64,000 nt of DNA from an uncultured Ectothiorhodospiraceae bacterium (GTDB taxonomy: Bacteria; Pseudomonadota; Gammaproteobacteria; UBA9214). Below the pieces are notes generated by a model, which was not told the DNA's origin, did not search any database, and was given only the letters and a program-made list of their open reading frames with translations. The position numbers and the translations under genes were made by a program. The stretch covers positions 1 to 64,000 of the forward strand of contig CAMYMI010000009.1 of NCBI GenBank assembly GCA_947259415.1, in the 5' to 3' direction. Positions 18,233 through 28,591 of this stretch are shown piece by piece; position 1 is the stretch's first letter, and each line of letters begins with the position of its first letter.

Positions 18233-19684
18233 ATGATGAATATCCTTGCGAAAATTATCAGCCATGGCTTCGCGGTCGCCGTTGTTGCCTTGCTGGCTGT
18301 TGGATTCATATACCGGGGCGATCTGTTTCCCGAAATGCAGCTGCCTGACTTTCTGAGTCCGGACTCGGAAACGGTAGCCGAGTCCGATGATGATGTCGGT
18401 GTGGGCGCGGATGAACCTGCCGCCATGGTCGAAGCGGGTGCCGCAACCCAACAGGCGGAGGCTGCTGGCGAAGAGCCAATGATCACTGCGACGAAAGATG
18501 TTGAGCCGGAGAGTGAGGCGCCTGTTGCCGCTATGGCTGGTGATGTCAGACCGGCAGAAGAAGCTGCCGGGACTGCACCCATGGCCGAGTCCGGCGTGGC
18601 GAAGCCGCCGTCTGCGGATGTCGAGGAAGCCGTCGAAGAAGTCGCAGAACTGGCCGGGCAGGTCATTCGTCCGGCGGATACCGGCATGCCAGCGCCTGCT
18701 GTCACGGCAGAGGCAACGCCGGAGCAGCCTGTGGATACGGCTGCCCCTGAGCTGATAGAACCTGTCGAGACTGCGCCTGCTGTAGCAGATACTGTTGAGA
18801 TTGCCGCTGGAGCGGTCAAATCCGCAGAGGCTTTGTCACGGGACCTTGCGCCCGAAACGGGCATGAGCGTGACCCCGTACGAACCGGCACCGGCTGCCCC
18901 GGTGAAAAGTCCGCTGGAGACGACGGCACCGGTAGAAGGACTGCCCGTGACCATTGCATCCGAACCGGCACCGGCTGCCCAGGTGGAAAGTCCGCTGGAG
19001 ACGACGGCACCGGCAGAGGGACTGCCCGAGACCATTGCATCCGAAGCGGCACCGGCTGCCCCGGTGGAAAGTCCGCTGAAGACGACGGCGCCGGCAGAGG
19101 GACTGCCCGAGGCAATTGCATCCGAAGCGGAAGAGGCTGTTACGGAAGCCTTGCCAGCGCCAGCGGCTGATACTGGCCAGGAACCTGTCCCCAGCCCGAT
19201 GAAGCAGCAGACCGTGGAGCCGGTCAAACCCGATACACCAGCAACGGCGCCGATGCTGGCGGTGGAAGAGGCTGAAGCGGTGACAAAGGCGCCGGCGGCC
19301 GAAGCGCCAGAAATGGTTGCCGCTGCAGCACCTGCTACCGGCAGCGCTGCAGCCACCAGGATCCACCCGTATCAATTGCTGGCATCCGCACGCGAGGCGT
19401 ACTGGTTGCATGATTACGACAGGGCGGAATCGATTTACCGTGAATTGACCGTGCTGGAGCCTGATAATCCGGACTGGTACGGGGAACTTGGCAATATGTT
19501 TTTCTCACTGGGCAAATGGGATGAATCGGCTTCCGCCTACTTTGATGCAGGGACCCGCCTGGTCCGGGCAGGGCGTCTTGCCCGGGCAGGCGAGCTCGTC
19601 AATGTCATCCGTGGCCTGGACGGGTCGCAGGCAGAGGAACTCGAGAAGATGATTCATGATGCAGACGAATCCGTGAATCAGTAA
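18233..19684 (+). CDS. Membrane-anchored Ala/Pro/Glu-rich protein with C-terminal TPR
   Basis: The 483-residue product has one N-terminal transmembrane helix (about 8-26). A disordered acidic Ala/Pro/Glu/Val-rich linker of about 340 residues follows, with three 27-residue repeats (about 217-297). A C-terminal TPR-like module (about 376-483) begins HPYQLLASAREAYWLHDYDRAESIYRELT. The layout is that of an inner membrane tether holding a protein-binding TPR domain away from the membrane. GGGAG (18223-18227) serves ATG 18233 or 18236. It is tightly linked to the ParA ATPase upstream and the DUF302 gene downstream (27-base gap with GGAGGAG). No named family is recognised. Confidence 0.75.
   Translation: MMNILAKIISHGFAVAVVALLAVGFIYRGDLFPEMQLPDFLSPDSETVAESDDDVGVGADEPAAMVEAGAATQQAEAAGEEPMITATKDVEPESEAPVAAMAGDVRPAEEAAGTAPMAESGVAKPPSADVEEAVEEVAELAGQVIRPADTGMPAPAVTAEATPEQPVDTAAPELIEPVETAPAVADTVEIAAGAVKSAEALSRDLAPETGMSVTPYEPAPAAPVKSPLETTAPVEGLPVTIASEPAPAAQVESPLETTAPAEGLPETIASEAAPAAPVESPLKTTAPAEGLPEAIASEAEEAVTEALPAPAADTGQEPVPSPMKQQTVEPVKPDTPATAPMLAVEEAEAVTKAPAAEAPEMVAAAAPATGSAAATRIHPYQLLASAREAYWLHDYDRAESIYRELTVLEPDNPDWYGELGNMFFSLGKWDESASAYFDAGTRLVRAGRLARAGELVNVIRGLDGSQAEELEKMIHDADESVNQ
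18881..19123 (+). repeat. 81-bp tandem repeat in the TPR-protein linker
   Basis: Three 81-bp units (starts 18881, 18962, 19043) encode 27 residues each, of pattern EPAPAAQVESPLETTAPAEG plus LPETIAS. The copies differ at few bases, which suggests recent expansion. Confidence 0.9.
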
Positions 19685-19711
19685 CACATACCTAAATAGC
19701 TGGAGGAGCTA

Positions 19712-20302
19712 ATGTTCAAAATAATCTGGAATCTGCTAGCACTTATCGGACTTGTTATCGTGGCCGGGCTGATCACCGTGTTTGTGCAACACGGAGAGGG
19801 TGTCAGTAACCTGCGTGATTTTGATGGAAAGGCCCCGCAAGTCTATATGGATATGGCCAAGTCACTGCTTGCATCGGGTAATGCTGCCGAAGCGACGATA
19901 TGGAAAGTCCCGGTGGAAGACGGGCTGAGTGTTGAGGACGTCGAGGACACGCTGCGATTCGTCGCCAACGAGCATAACATCAAGAATGTAGGTGAGCTGC
20001 CCCTGTCAGCACAGGTTGAAGCCATGACCGGCAAGAAACAACGCTTCCTGAAAATCTACATGTTCTGTAATCCCCTGACTGCGGCGCAGATGGTTGAATA
20101 CTCCGATGCCTTCTCGGCGTATCTCCCGTGCCGGGTGTCATTGATAGAAGACAGTGACGGAAAACTCTGGCTGTATACACTGAACATGGACATGATGATC
20201 CATGGGGGCAAGACCCTGCCGGATGACCTCAAAGCCGAAGCCAATGGAGTCAAGGACACCATTCTTGACATCATGAACCGGGGTGCTAAAGGCGAGTTCT
20301 AG
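19712..20302 (+). CDS. Membrane-anchored DUF302 domain protein
   Basis: The 196-residue product has an N-terminal transmembrane helix (about 5-25). A DUF302-like domain covers about 110-185: KIYMFCNPLTAAQMVEYSDA, then YLPCRVSLIEDSDGKLWLYTLN and MDMMIHGG. DUF302 proteins occur often in sulfur-oxidising and anaerobic bacteria; their chemistry is unsettled, though Cys and Met placement could suit metal or sulfur ligands. GGAGGAG at 19702-19708 gives a strong start. It is the last of four closely spaced genes from 16690. Confidence 0.75.
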   Translation: MFKIIWNLLALIGLVIVAGLITVFVQHGEGVSNLRDFDGKAPQVYMDMAKSLLASGNAAEATIWKVPVEDGLSVEDVEDTLRFVANEHNIKNVGELPLSAQVEAMTGKKQRFLKIYMFCNPLTAAQMVEYSDAFSAYLPCRVSLIEDSDGKLWLYTLNMDMMIHGGKTLPDDLKAEANGVKDTILDIMNRGAKGEF

Positions 20303-20340
20303 TCGTATAAGACGGCAAAAGTCTATTTGTTGGAGGACCC

Positions 20341-20370
20341 ATGAACCTGATCGGCGGCATTCGTCCCTGA
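20341..20370 (+). other. Nine-codon open frame with a strong ribosome site
   Basis: TTGGAGGACCC precedes ATG 20341, which opens a nine-residue frame (MNLIGGIRP) ending at TGA 20368. It lies between the DUF302 and dynamin-like genes. It may be a gene remnant or a leader peptide; I cannot tell which. Confidence 0.25.
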
Positions 20371-20462
20371 CAGGGTGATGATTATTGATGCCGTATTGAG
20401 AACGAGTAATCTGGTTCACGTATAGTAATAATACTAACAACCCTGGCCTGCAGGAATCTTTC

Positions 20463-21989
20463 ATGAGCAGTGCAGGAAAGACAATAAAGCAACGGCTGAA
20501 AAGCCTGGAGCAGCACCTGAAACAGGAGAATCCTGTACTGGTGTCTGCTGTGCAAAGCTACCGTCAACTCGATCAGGTTGGCCGGGCGCTCGGAATGCTC
20601 GACTCCGACCAGTCATTTGCCACCCAGATCTCGTGGTGGCCCATGATATCGGTTCTGGGTACGTTTTCGGCCGGCAAGTCGACCTTTATCAATCATTTTC
20701 TCGGCGCCGCCTTGCAGCCGACAGGCAACCAGGCCGTCGATGATAAATTCACGGTCATCTGTATTGGCAGTGAGCACCCGTCGCAATCACTCCCCGGCGT
20801 CGCACTTGATGCCGATCCACGCTTTCCGTTCTATCAGATCAGTAACGAGCTGGAGAAGGTCGCAAAGGGCGAAGGAAGGCGCGTTGACACCTATCTGCAG
20901 TTGAAGACCTGTCCCAGCGAGAAACTGCGCGGTCGGATCATTATCGACTCGCCGGGTTTCGATGCGGATTCCCAGCGCACCGCTACTCTGCGACTCACCG
21001 ACCATATTATCGACCTGTCTGACCTGGTGCTGGTTTTCTTTGATGCCCGTCATCCCGAACCGGGTGCAATGCGCGATACCCTGGCGCACCTGGTGGGTGA
21101 CACCATTCATCGTGCGGATGCTACCAAGTTTGTCTATATCCTCAACCAGATGGACACCACTGCCCGCGAGGACAATCCGGAGGCGGTTGTCGGCGCCTGG
21201 CAGCGCGCCCTGGCGCAGGAGGGGCTCACGGCAGGTCGCTTCTACTGTATCTATAACCCGGACGTGGCCGTGCCTATCGAAGACGATGCACTGCGAAAAC
21301 GCTACGAGTCCAAGCGCGATCATGATCTGACCGAGATCCACGAAAGGATTGAACGTGTCGGCGTGGAACGCGCCTATCGCATCATCGGGGCACTGGAAAA
21401 AATGGCCCGACACATCGAAGATAAGGTCGTGCCACGCCTGCGCGAGTTCAAGTCGCGCTGGCGCAAAGGGGTCCTGTGGGGTGATGCTGTCATTCTTGGC
21501 GGATTCGTATTTGTGGCTGCTGCAGTCACACAGTGGCTGGGTCTCCGTGCAGACTGGCGCTGGATTACACCTGACTGGTGGCAGGGTTCCACAAGTGATG
21601 TTGTCCTGGGGCTGCTCCTGCTGCTTGTGGCTGCCGGACTGCTGGTTTACCTGCACTTCAAAGTACGCCGCCTGGCGGCCGGACGTGTCCTCAGGCAACT
21701 GGAAGCCAGGTTCGCCCCGGGCCCGGAGCGGGATCGCCTGCGTGCTGCCTTCCTGCACAACATCCGGCCATGGCGCAGTATCTTCAGGACGAACCCGGTT
21801 GGCTGGGGGCGATATACCCGCAAGCGCCTGCACAAGGTGATTTCCGAGGCAAATGAGTATGTGCAGATCCTGAATGACCGGTTCACTGATCCTTCCGGCC
21901 AGGAGGGACTACAGGTAGCGGAAGAACAGTCTCCGGCGGTGATATCCAAGTCTGCTGAGAACCGGCCACAGGCCACGGATTCCGGGTGA
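20463..21989 (+). CDS. Dynamin-like membrane GTPase
   Basis: The 508-residue protein has a dynamin/EHD-type GTPase domain: G1 GTFSAGKST (66-74), a switch region with Thr near GNQAVDDKFT, G3 DSPGFD (162-167) and G4 NQMD (228-231). A helical region follows, then two hydrophobic segments (about 344-362 and 387-408) that may insert in the membrane, and a basic tail. Bacterial dynamin-like proteins bend, fuse or patch membranes. The start ATG 20463 is preceded by CAGGAA. It lies 160 bases after the DUF302 gene and 66 bases before an FNR box that begins the next operon. Confidence 0.85.
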   Translation: MSSAGKTIKQRLKSLEQHLKQENPVLVSAVQSYRQLDQVGRALGMLDSDQSFATQISWWPMISVLGTFSAGKSTFINHFLGAALQPTGNQAVDDKFTVICIGSEHPSQSLPGVALDADPRFPFYQISNELEKVAKGEGRRVDTYLQLKTCPSEKLRGRIIIDSPGFDADSQRTATLRLTDHIIDLSDLVLVFFDARHPEPGAMRDTLAHLVGDTIHRADATKFVYILNQMDTTAREDNPEAVVGAWQRALAQEGLTAGRFYCIYNPDVAVPIEDDALRKRYESKRDHDLTEIHERIERVGVERAYRIIGALEKMARHIEDKVVPRLREFKSRWRKGVLWGDAVILGGFVFVAAAVTQWLGLRADWRWITPDWWQGSTSDVVLGLLLLLVAAGLLVYLHFKVRRLAAGRVLRQLEARFAPGPERDRLRAAFLHNIRPWRSIFRTNPVGWGRYTRKRLHKVISEANEYVQILNDRFTDPSGQEGLQVAEEQSPAVISKSAENRPQATDSG

Positions 21990-22054
21990 TCCTGATGATG
22001 TTTGCCCGGACATTCCCCGAGTCAGGCGTGGCCAAGCCTTGAAATTCACTGCAA

Positions 22055-22096
22055 TTGATACAGATCAATAGTAGCCGTGTTGCAATAAAGGATAAT
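22055..22096 (+). promoter_or_regulatory. FNR-dependent class II promoter of the bat operon
   Basis: TTGAT-ACAG-ATCAA (22055-22068) is a perfect FNR/ANR box. GATAAT (22091-22096) lies where the -10 element should be if the box is centred at -41.5, giving a predicted start near 22103. The promoter is about 150 bases upstream of moxR. This predicts activation under low oxygen. Confidence 0.75.
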
Positions 22097-22252
22097 TATC
22101 TGCCAATATACAGTATTAATAAAAACTGAATGACCGCTGTTTCCGATTTGAATTGAGGCTTTCCTGCCATCTATCCAACGGGGTCGCGTCAGACGGATAA
22201 TTCATCCGGGCTTGCTACTGCCTGGTACCGAGCTGTAGAGGAGAACATCACA

Positions 22253-23245
22253 TTGTTGAATTCCAGTAGTCCTGACAACGCCCGCCGCCTGGATGCATCG
22301 CTCCTGGATGGTGTACGTACCCACCTTGGCTCGCGGGTTATCGGGCAGCGCGACCTCATCGACAGCATGCTGATCTGTCTGTTGAGTGAAGGCCACCTGC
22401 TGGTGGAGGGGATGCCCGGCCTGGCAAAGACGACCGCCGTGAAGGCGCTTGCGGAGGCCATAGAGGGTGATTTCCACCGAATCCAGTTCACCCCCGACCT
22501 GTTGCCGTCCGACCTGATCGGGACCGATATCTACCGTCATGAAAAGGGGGAATTCGAATTCCGCGCCGGCCCCCTGTTTCACAATTTGCTGCTGGCGGAC
22601 GAGGTCAACCGCTCTCCGGCCAAGGTGCAGTCAGCATTACTCGAGGCCATGGGGGAATATCAGGTCACGGTAGGACTGAAGACCTACGCGATGCCGAAGC
22701 TGTTTATGGTCCTCGCCACCCAGAACCCGATAGAGCAGGAGGGTACCTACCACCTGCCCGAGGCCCAGCTGGACCGTTTCCTGATGCATGTCTGGGTTGA
22801 CTATCCGAACGCCGAAGAGGAACTCGCCATCCTGGAACTCGACAGTCAACAGCTGCTGAGTCAACCCGCGCCACCGGCTAACGTATTATCCCAGCAGCAG
22901 TTGTTCTCGGTTCGTGAGGACATCGCCAAGCTCTACCTTGATCCCAAATTGAACAACTACATCGTCGATCTCGTCCAGGCCAGCCGCAAACCCGAGGCCT
23001 ATGACAAAGACCTCAACCGCTGGTGCCGGTTCGGGGCTTCGCCACGTGCCACTATCGCTCTGGCACGCTGCGCCCGCGCCCGTGCTTGGCTGGATGGCGA
23101 CGAATTCGTGGCTCCCCACCATATCCAGGCCGTGGCCCCGGATGTATTGCGGCATCGGGTGCTGCTGACCTTTGAAGCCGAGGCGGAAGGCGTGACCAGC
23201 AACGATTTTGCCAAGCGCTTGCTGGAGGTTGTGGCAATTCCGTGA
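22253..23245 (+). CDS. moxR: MoxR-family AAA+ ATPase
   Basis: The 330-residue ATPase has Walker A GMPGLAKTT, Walker B LLADEVNR, sensor 1 ATQNP and the following region EGTYHLPEAQLDRF typical of MoxR. MoxR proteins act as chaperone-like remodelers for vWA proteins, here the DUF58/BatA/BatB products. The frame has no usable ATG, so TTG 22253 (or TTG 22256) is chosen with AGGAG at 22239-22243. It is the first gene of the bat operon behind the FNR promoter. Confidence 0.92.
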   Translation: MLNSSSPDNARRLDASLLDGVRTHLGSRVIGQRDLIDSMLICLLSEGHLLVEGMPGLAKTTAVKALAEAIEGDFHRIQFTPDLLPSDLIGTDIYRHEKGEFEFRAGPLFHNLLLADEVNRSPAKVQSALLEAMGEYQVTVGLKTYAMPKLFMVLATQNPIEQEGTYHLPEAQLDRFLMHVWVDYPNAEEELAILELDSQQLLSQPAPPANVLSQQQLFSVREDIAKLYLDPKLNNYIVDLVQASRKPEAYDKDLNRWCRFGASPRATIALARCARARAWLDGDEFVAPHHIQAVAPDVLRHRVLLTFEAEAEGVTSNDFAKRLLEVVAIP

Positions 23246-23320
23246 TTTCGACAGTTGTTGCCCGAGCAAGGCGTGGGTCCCCGTCTTTTCTCCACTGTGT
23301 CATGAGACGGTAACAGGGTA

Positions 23321-24235
23321 ATGATTCTTTATCCGCGGCTCGATGATCTTCTGGAACTGCGCCACCAGGCCCGTACCCTGGGCGTCGCCGCTCACCACCT
23401 CGTCAATTCCACATTCAGCGGCTTGTACGCCTCGGTGTTCCGAGGCACCGGTCTGGATTTCGATGAGGTGCGCGAATACCGCGAGGGTGACGATATCCGC
23501 AACATGGACTGGCTGGTCACTGCCCGTACCGGTACCCCGCACCTGAAGGTATTTCGGGAAGAGCGCCAACGCAGCGTTATTCTTTGTGTCGACACCGGTC
23601 CCCACATGAGTTTCGGTACCCGCGGGACCTTCAAATCCATCCAGGCCGCACGTACTGCCGCGCTGATCGGATGGGCGGCGAGCAAACAGCACGACAGGGT
23701 GGGCGGTGTGCTGTTCGGCAATCCGGCCACCGGTACCCAGTATCACCGGGCGACTGCCGGACGCCGCAGCCTGTGGCGGCTATTGCGGGAACTGACCAAG
23801 CCGGCTGAACACGGCGAGACCGACGAGAACCAGTTGCTGTTGGCGTTACAGCACCTGGATTCAGGCAGTACGACCGGGTCACTGATTTTTGTCATCGCTG
23901 CCATCAACCAGGTTTCCATCGGGCTGGAACGCACCCTGGGCAGTCTGCGGCAGCGACACGATGTCATATTGCTCCCCATCGATGACCCGGCAGACCGTGA
24001 CCTGCCGAGTATCGGCCCGGTGATTTTTACCAATGCCGTTGGTGAGTTGCTGGAAGTCGACACAGACGATGAAGCCGGCCGACGAGCCTTTCGTGAGGAC
24101 TGGGAGACGCGTCGCACCGAGGTCCAGCAGATGGCCTACCGCCTGGGGATTGGTTTTATTCCGATCAGAACGGACGAGGACGTGCATGATGCGCTCACGG
24201 CAGGCCTGCAGCGTTATGTCGGTGGCCGGGTATGA
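23321..24235 (+). CDS. DUF58 domain protein (vWA-like)
   Basis: The 304-residue protein shows the DUF58 core: FRGTGLDFDEVREYREGDDIRNMDW followed by the vWA-like start CVDTGPHMSFGT (a modified metal site). The family regularly sits directly downstream of moxR and is thought to be remodeled by it. No membrane helix is seen, unlike some DUF58 proteins. The last codon overlaps the next start (ATGA at 24232-24235), so translation is coupled. Confidence 0.9.
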   Translation: MILYPRLDDLLELRHQARTLGVAAHHLVNSTFSGLYASVFRGTGLDFDEVREYREGDDIRNMDWLVTARTGTPHLKVFREERQRSVILCVDTGPHMSFGTRGTFKSIQAARTAALIGWAASKQHDRVGGVLFGNPATGTQYHRATAGRRSLWRLLRELTKPAEHGETDENQLLLALQHLDSGSTTGSLIFVIAAINQVSIGLERTLGSLRQRHDVILLPIDDPADRDLPSIGPVIFTNAVGELLEVDTDDEAGRRAFREDWETRRTEVQQMAYRLGIGFIPIRTDEDVHDALTAGLQRYVGGRV

Positions 24236-24804
24236 CACCAGTGGAATCGCTTTCCGATACGCTACGCGATATTCATGGTCTTGATGCCGTTCCATGGTGG
24301 CCGCTTGCCGTCGGCTGGTGGTACGTCATCGCCTTCATTATTTTCATCGCAGTCGTAACCGCCAGCAGCTACTGGTTGATGCGCTACGCACCCTGGCTGG
24401 GGTGGCGGCGTGATGCCTACCGTCAGCTGCGTGCCCTGAAAAAGGCATTGCCCGGTGAAGACTCCAGGGTGGTGGCCAGCAGGCTGTCGGAGTTGTTGCG
24501 ACGTATCGCGATGGCACGCAGCGGCCGCAGGACTGCCGCCGGGCTCACGGGGGATAACTGGCTGCACTGGCTGGCACAGCAGGACAGCTCAAACTTCGAC
24601 TGGAAACGTCGGGGCACGGTGTTGCTGCGGGCACCCTACATGCCGCCGGCCATGGCAGTCGAACGCGCTGAACTGGCTGCCCTGATCCGTGCAGCGATGC
24701 GCTGGATTGATGCCACCCAACCCTCACGCACGGGTGCGGGGCTCGCTACACTAAGGTCGCTGTTCTCCACTGTGACCGGGAAAGGCGGATCGGCCCGTGT
24801 TTAG
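24232..24804 (+). CDS. DUF4381 membrane protein
   Basis: The 190-residue product has an N-terminal transmembrane helix (about 21-44, WWPLAVGWWYVIAFIIF). A cytosolic helical part follows, with the block RQLRALKKALPGEDSRVVASRLSELLRRIAM, as in DUF4381 proteins of bat-type operons. Its exact role in the complex is unknown. ATG 24232 overlaps the DUF58 stop; its end overlaps the batA start by 8 bases. Confidence 0.85.
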   Translation: MTPVESLSDTLRDIHGLDAVPWWPLAVGWWYVIAFIIFIAVVTASSYWLMRYAPWLGWRRDAYRQLRALKKALPGEDSRVVASRLSELLRRIAMARSGRRTAAGLTGDNWLHWLAQQDSSNFDWKRRGTVLLRAPYMPPAMAVERAELAALIRAAMRWIDATQPSRTGAGLATLRSLFSTVTGKGGSARV

Positions 24805-25834
24805 TTTTCACTGGCCCTGGTTTGCCGTTCTGCTGCCACTGCCGCTGCTGGTCTGGCGGTTCTGGCCGCGTAAACGCAATGCGGCGGATTTTCAGGATCA
24901 TGGCGAAGGCGCTACTCTGCTGCACCCGGCGCTTGGCCGCCTGGCATCTACCTTCCTGACCTCCCGTTCACTCACCCACATGGGCAGCCTGCAACAGTTC
25001 ATCATGCTGGCGCTGCTGTGGGTGTCCCTGATCGTGGCACTGATGCGGCCCCAATGGCTGGAACCCTACACGGAGGTACGAACCGAGGGTTATGACCTGA
25101 TGCTGGCCGTGGATACATCGCGCTCCATGGAAGCGCTGGACTTCAGCGTCGACAACCGTCAGGTCACACGGATGGCGGTTATCAAGGGTGTGCTGGGCCG
25201 GTTCATAAAGGCACGCGAGGGTGACCGTATCGGGATGGTCGTATTCGGCAGCCAGGTATACGTGCTCTCGCCAATGACCCTGGACGTGCAGGCGGTTCAT
25301 GTGCTGGTCGACAGCATCGTTGCACGTATGGCCGGTGACGGGACGGCGATCGGTGACGCCATCGGGCTGAGTGTCAAGAAACTGCGTGAACGGCCCGAGG
25401 GGTCGAGAGTCCTGATACTGGTTACGGATGGTGAAAACACCGAGGGCAGCCTGCCGCCAAAGCTGGCCGCACAACTGGCGGCCCAAGAGGGCATTCGTAT
25501 CTACACTATCGGAGTCGGTAGCAAGGGGCTGGTGCCCTTTTTCGAGAACGGCCAGCTGACCAAGGTGAAGATGGAGATCGACGAAGATCTGCTCACAGAG
25601 ATCGCCAGTTTGACCGGTGGCGCGTATTTCCGGGCAACCGACACGGATGCCCTGGAAAAGATCTACCAGCGTATCGATGCCCTGGAAAAGACCCAGGCAG
25701 AGTCGCGTACCGTAATGCTGCCACAGCCACTCTATCGCTGGCCCCTGGGACTGGCGCTGCTCATTCTGCTGCTGCTTGGCCTGTTCCCAGACGGCATTCC
25801 GCGTGACCTGCTGCAGGCCGGTGCCCGTGGATAG
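24797..25834 (+). CDS. batA: BatA-like von Willebrand factor A membrane protein
   Basis: The 345-residue protein has two N-terminal helices (about 8-24 and 62-80), a periplasm-facing vWA domain with MIDAS DTSRSM and the later TDGENTEG, and a C-terminal helix (about 316-332). GTG 24797 is the start, overlapping the DUF4381 gene. Bat vWA proteins form membrane complexes linked to oxidative stress tolerance in other bacteria. The end overlaps batB by 8 bases. Confidence 0.9.
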   Translation: MFSFHWPWFAVLLPLPLLVWRFWPRKRNAADFQDHGEGATLLHPALGRLASTFLTSRSLTHMGSLQQFIMLALLWVSLIVALMRPQWLEPYTEVRTEGYDLMLAVDTSRSMEALDFSVDNRQVTRMAVIKGVLGRFIKAREGDRIGMVVFGSQVYVLSPMTLDVQAVHVLVDSIVARMAGDGTAIGDAIGLSVKKLRERPEGSRVLILVTDGENTEGSLPPKLAAQLAAQEGIRIYTIGVGSKGLVPFFENGQLTKVKMEIDEDLLTEIASLTGGAYFRATDTDALEKIYQRIDALEKTQAESRTVMLPQPLYRWPLGLALLILLLLGLFPDGIPRDLLQAGARG

Positions 25835-26863
25835 CATAATTTCAGGATTTCATTTTTCCGAACCAGCCTGGCTGTGGACCTTGCTGCTGTGTGTGCCAGT
25901 CGCATTGTGGTTACTGGTTATGCCCCGCTTCAGCAATAACGACCGCCTGCGCAATTATGCCGATACCCACCTGCTGCCCTACCTGATAGGGCGCTCCGAA
26001 GTTACACCGGGCAAGCGCTGGAAGCGGTTTATCCGTTGGATTGGAATCTGGGTGTTGCTGGTACTGGCTATGGCCGGACCGCGCTGGGACTACCGTGACG
26101 AACAATTATTCAAGCCGGGCAGCAACCTGCTTGTGCTGTTCGATATATCGCGCTCGATGAATGTGGCTGATGTACGGCCAGACCGCCTGTCCCGGGCGCG
26201 CCAGGAACTTGAGGATCTGCTGGACCAGAATCGGGGCGTGCGAATCGGACTGATCGCGTTCGCATCGATCGGCCATGTGGTGTCACCCATCACCGAGGAC
26301 ATGAACAGTGTCCGCCGGGTATTGTCGGCACTCGATCCCGGCCTGGTCCGTCTCCAGGGCAGCCGGCTGTCCTTTGCACTGGAGCGTGCCGAGCAGTTGC
26401 TGGTCGGGCAGCCTGAAGGTAGCAGCAATTCGCTGCTGGTTATTACCGATGGTGATTACGACGAAGAGGGCCTTGTCAAGCGGCTCAGCAATCTCGCAAG
26501 CAACGGGGTACGTGTCCATATACTGGGAATCGGTACACCAGAAGGTGACTCTGTTCCGGGGTCGCGGCCCAACAGCCGATGGTTGACTCAACCGGACGGT
26601 AAGCCTGTTGTATCACCTCTCAATGAAAAACTGCTGCGGGACCTGGCGACCGCCGGTGGCGGTATCTATCAGCGTGCCGACTACCGGGACAAGGATACAG
26701 CGAGGATTCTTGCCCAGGTCAAGGCCCAGGCCTTGCCCAATGCCGAGACCGATGAACGAACGCGTGTCTGGAATGAGCGTTTCTACTGGCTGGCGGGAGT
26801 GGCCCTGTTGTTGCTCCTGCCGTTGTTCCGTCGCAGCCTGCCGAGCTACAGGCCCACAGACTG

Positions 26864-26864
<1 letters not shown>
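25827..26864 (+). CDS. batB: BatB-like von Willebrand factor A membrane protein
   Basis: The 345-residue product mirrors BatA: hydrophobic segments near 12-30 and 63-80, a vWA domain with MIDAS DISRSM and ITDGDYDEEG, and a C-terminal helix (about 318-334). GTG 25827 is chosen because it overlaps the batA stop, as elsewhere in this operon; an in-frame ATG at 25776 would lie deep in batA. Its stop shares one base with the batC start (ATG 26864). Confidence 0.88.
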
Positions 26865-28547
<1,683 letters not shown>

Positions 28548-28591
28548 GTGGCGCAGCAGTCGAATACTGAAACTGAACCGGGAGTAAAGAT

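Noticed and set aside
17911-19356. Long minus-strand frame of 481 codons
   Set aside because: It is antisense to the Ala/Pro/Glu-rich linker; the bias of those codons keeps the opposite frame open. No start signal or family.
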